Origin: an uncultured Muribaculaceae bacterium
GTDB taxonomy: Bacteria > Bacteroidota > Bacteroidia > Bacteroidales > Muribaculaceae
NCBI GenBank assembly: GCA_947626355.1
Contig: CANQRV010000028.1
Location: 1 to 34,903 of the forward strand
Reading direction: 5' to 3'
Length of the DNA stretch: 34,903 bases
Positions 34,885 through 34,903 of the stretch are shown here, in pieces. Numbering within the stretch: position 1 is the first letter of the stretch; every line of letters starts with the position of its first letter. The notes under the pieces were generated by a model that saw only the letters and a list, made by a program, of their open reading frames with translations, ran no database searches and had not been told where the DNA came from. Position numbers and translations under genes: made by a program.

Positions 34885-34903
34885 AAAGAGTTCTTTGACA
34901 AGT

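Overview
The window looks like a chromosome segment of a Bacteroidales bacterium, most likely a GC-rich member close to Muribaculaceae. The grounds are: promoters with the Bacteroidetes -7 element (TAnnTTTG, sometimes with an upstream TTTG); three proteins with type IX secretion (T9SS)-like C-terminal domains; a fimbrillin beside a DUF5119 lipoprotein; a TPR-transmembrane-AraC sensor regulator; and many housekeeping proteins of Bacteroidetes type. The taxon is inferred from gene content and signals, not from a marker search.

Layout. Bases 1-1130 are visibly AT-richer and hold mobile or defence debris: a short DUF1016 protein and a composite pseudogene in which the start of one gene is joined out of frame to the catalytic end of a tyrosine recombinase. 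Bases 1130-10066 form a cell-surface region: the TPR/AraC regulator, a divergent T9SS adhesin-like protein, a DUF5119 lipoprotein plus fimbrillin, and a further large T9SS-type protein. Bases 10140-17304 (minus strand) hold luxS behind an S9 peptidase and a 1338-residue T9SS-type protein. Bases 17471-24253 (minus) are core metabolism: acpP-fabF, korAB (2-oxoacid:ferredoxin oxidoreductase), deoC, and DUF4286-ruvC. Next come an SRP RNA and tRNA-Thr sharing one promoter, then topA on the plus strand, then a LacI-family regulator. The 413-base gap after that regulator carries two LacI-type operator-like palindromes and a promoter firing into an apparently unannotated small structured RNA. The minus-strand operon pyrG-yidC-(4Fe-4S membrane protein)-thyA follows. 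The right edge is AT-rich again and carries a MntA-HepT toxin-antitoxin pair.

How it fits together. The surface block encodes lipoprotein-anchored fimbrial components and exported adhesin-like proteins next to a one-protein sensor regulator that may control some of them. The central and right blocks are ordinary growth genes (lipid, redox carbon metabolism, nucleotide synthesis, membrane protein insertion, DNA topology and repair). The most promising undescribed item is the promoter-plus-hairpin-plus-U-tract small RNA at 28351-28436, with the neighbouring LacI regulator and its candidate operators. The SRP RNA/tRNA tandem, with an unusual SRP apical loop, is second.
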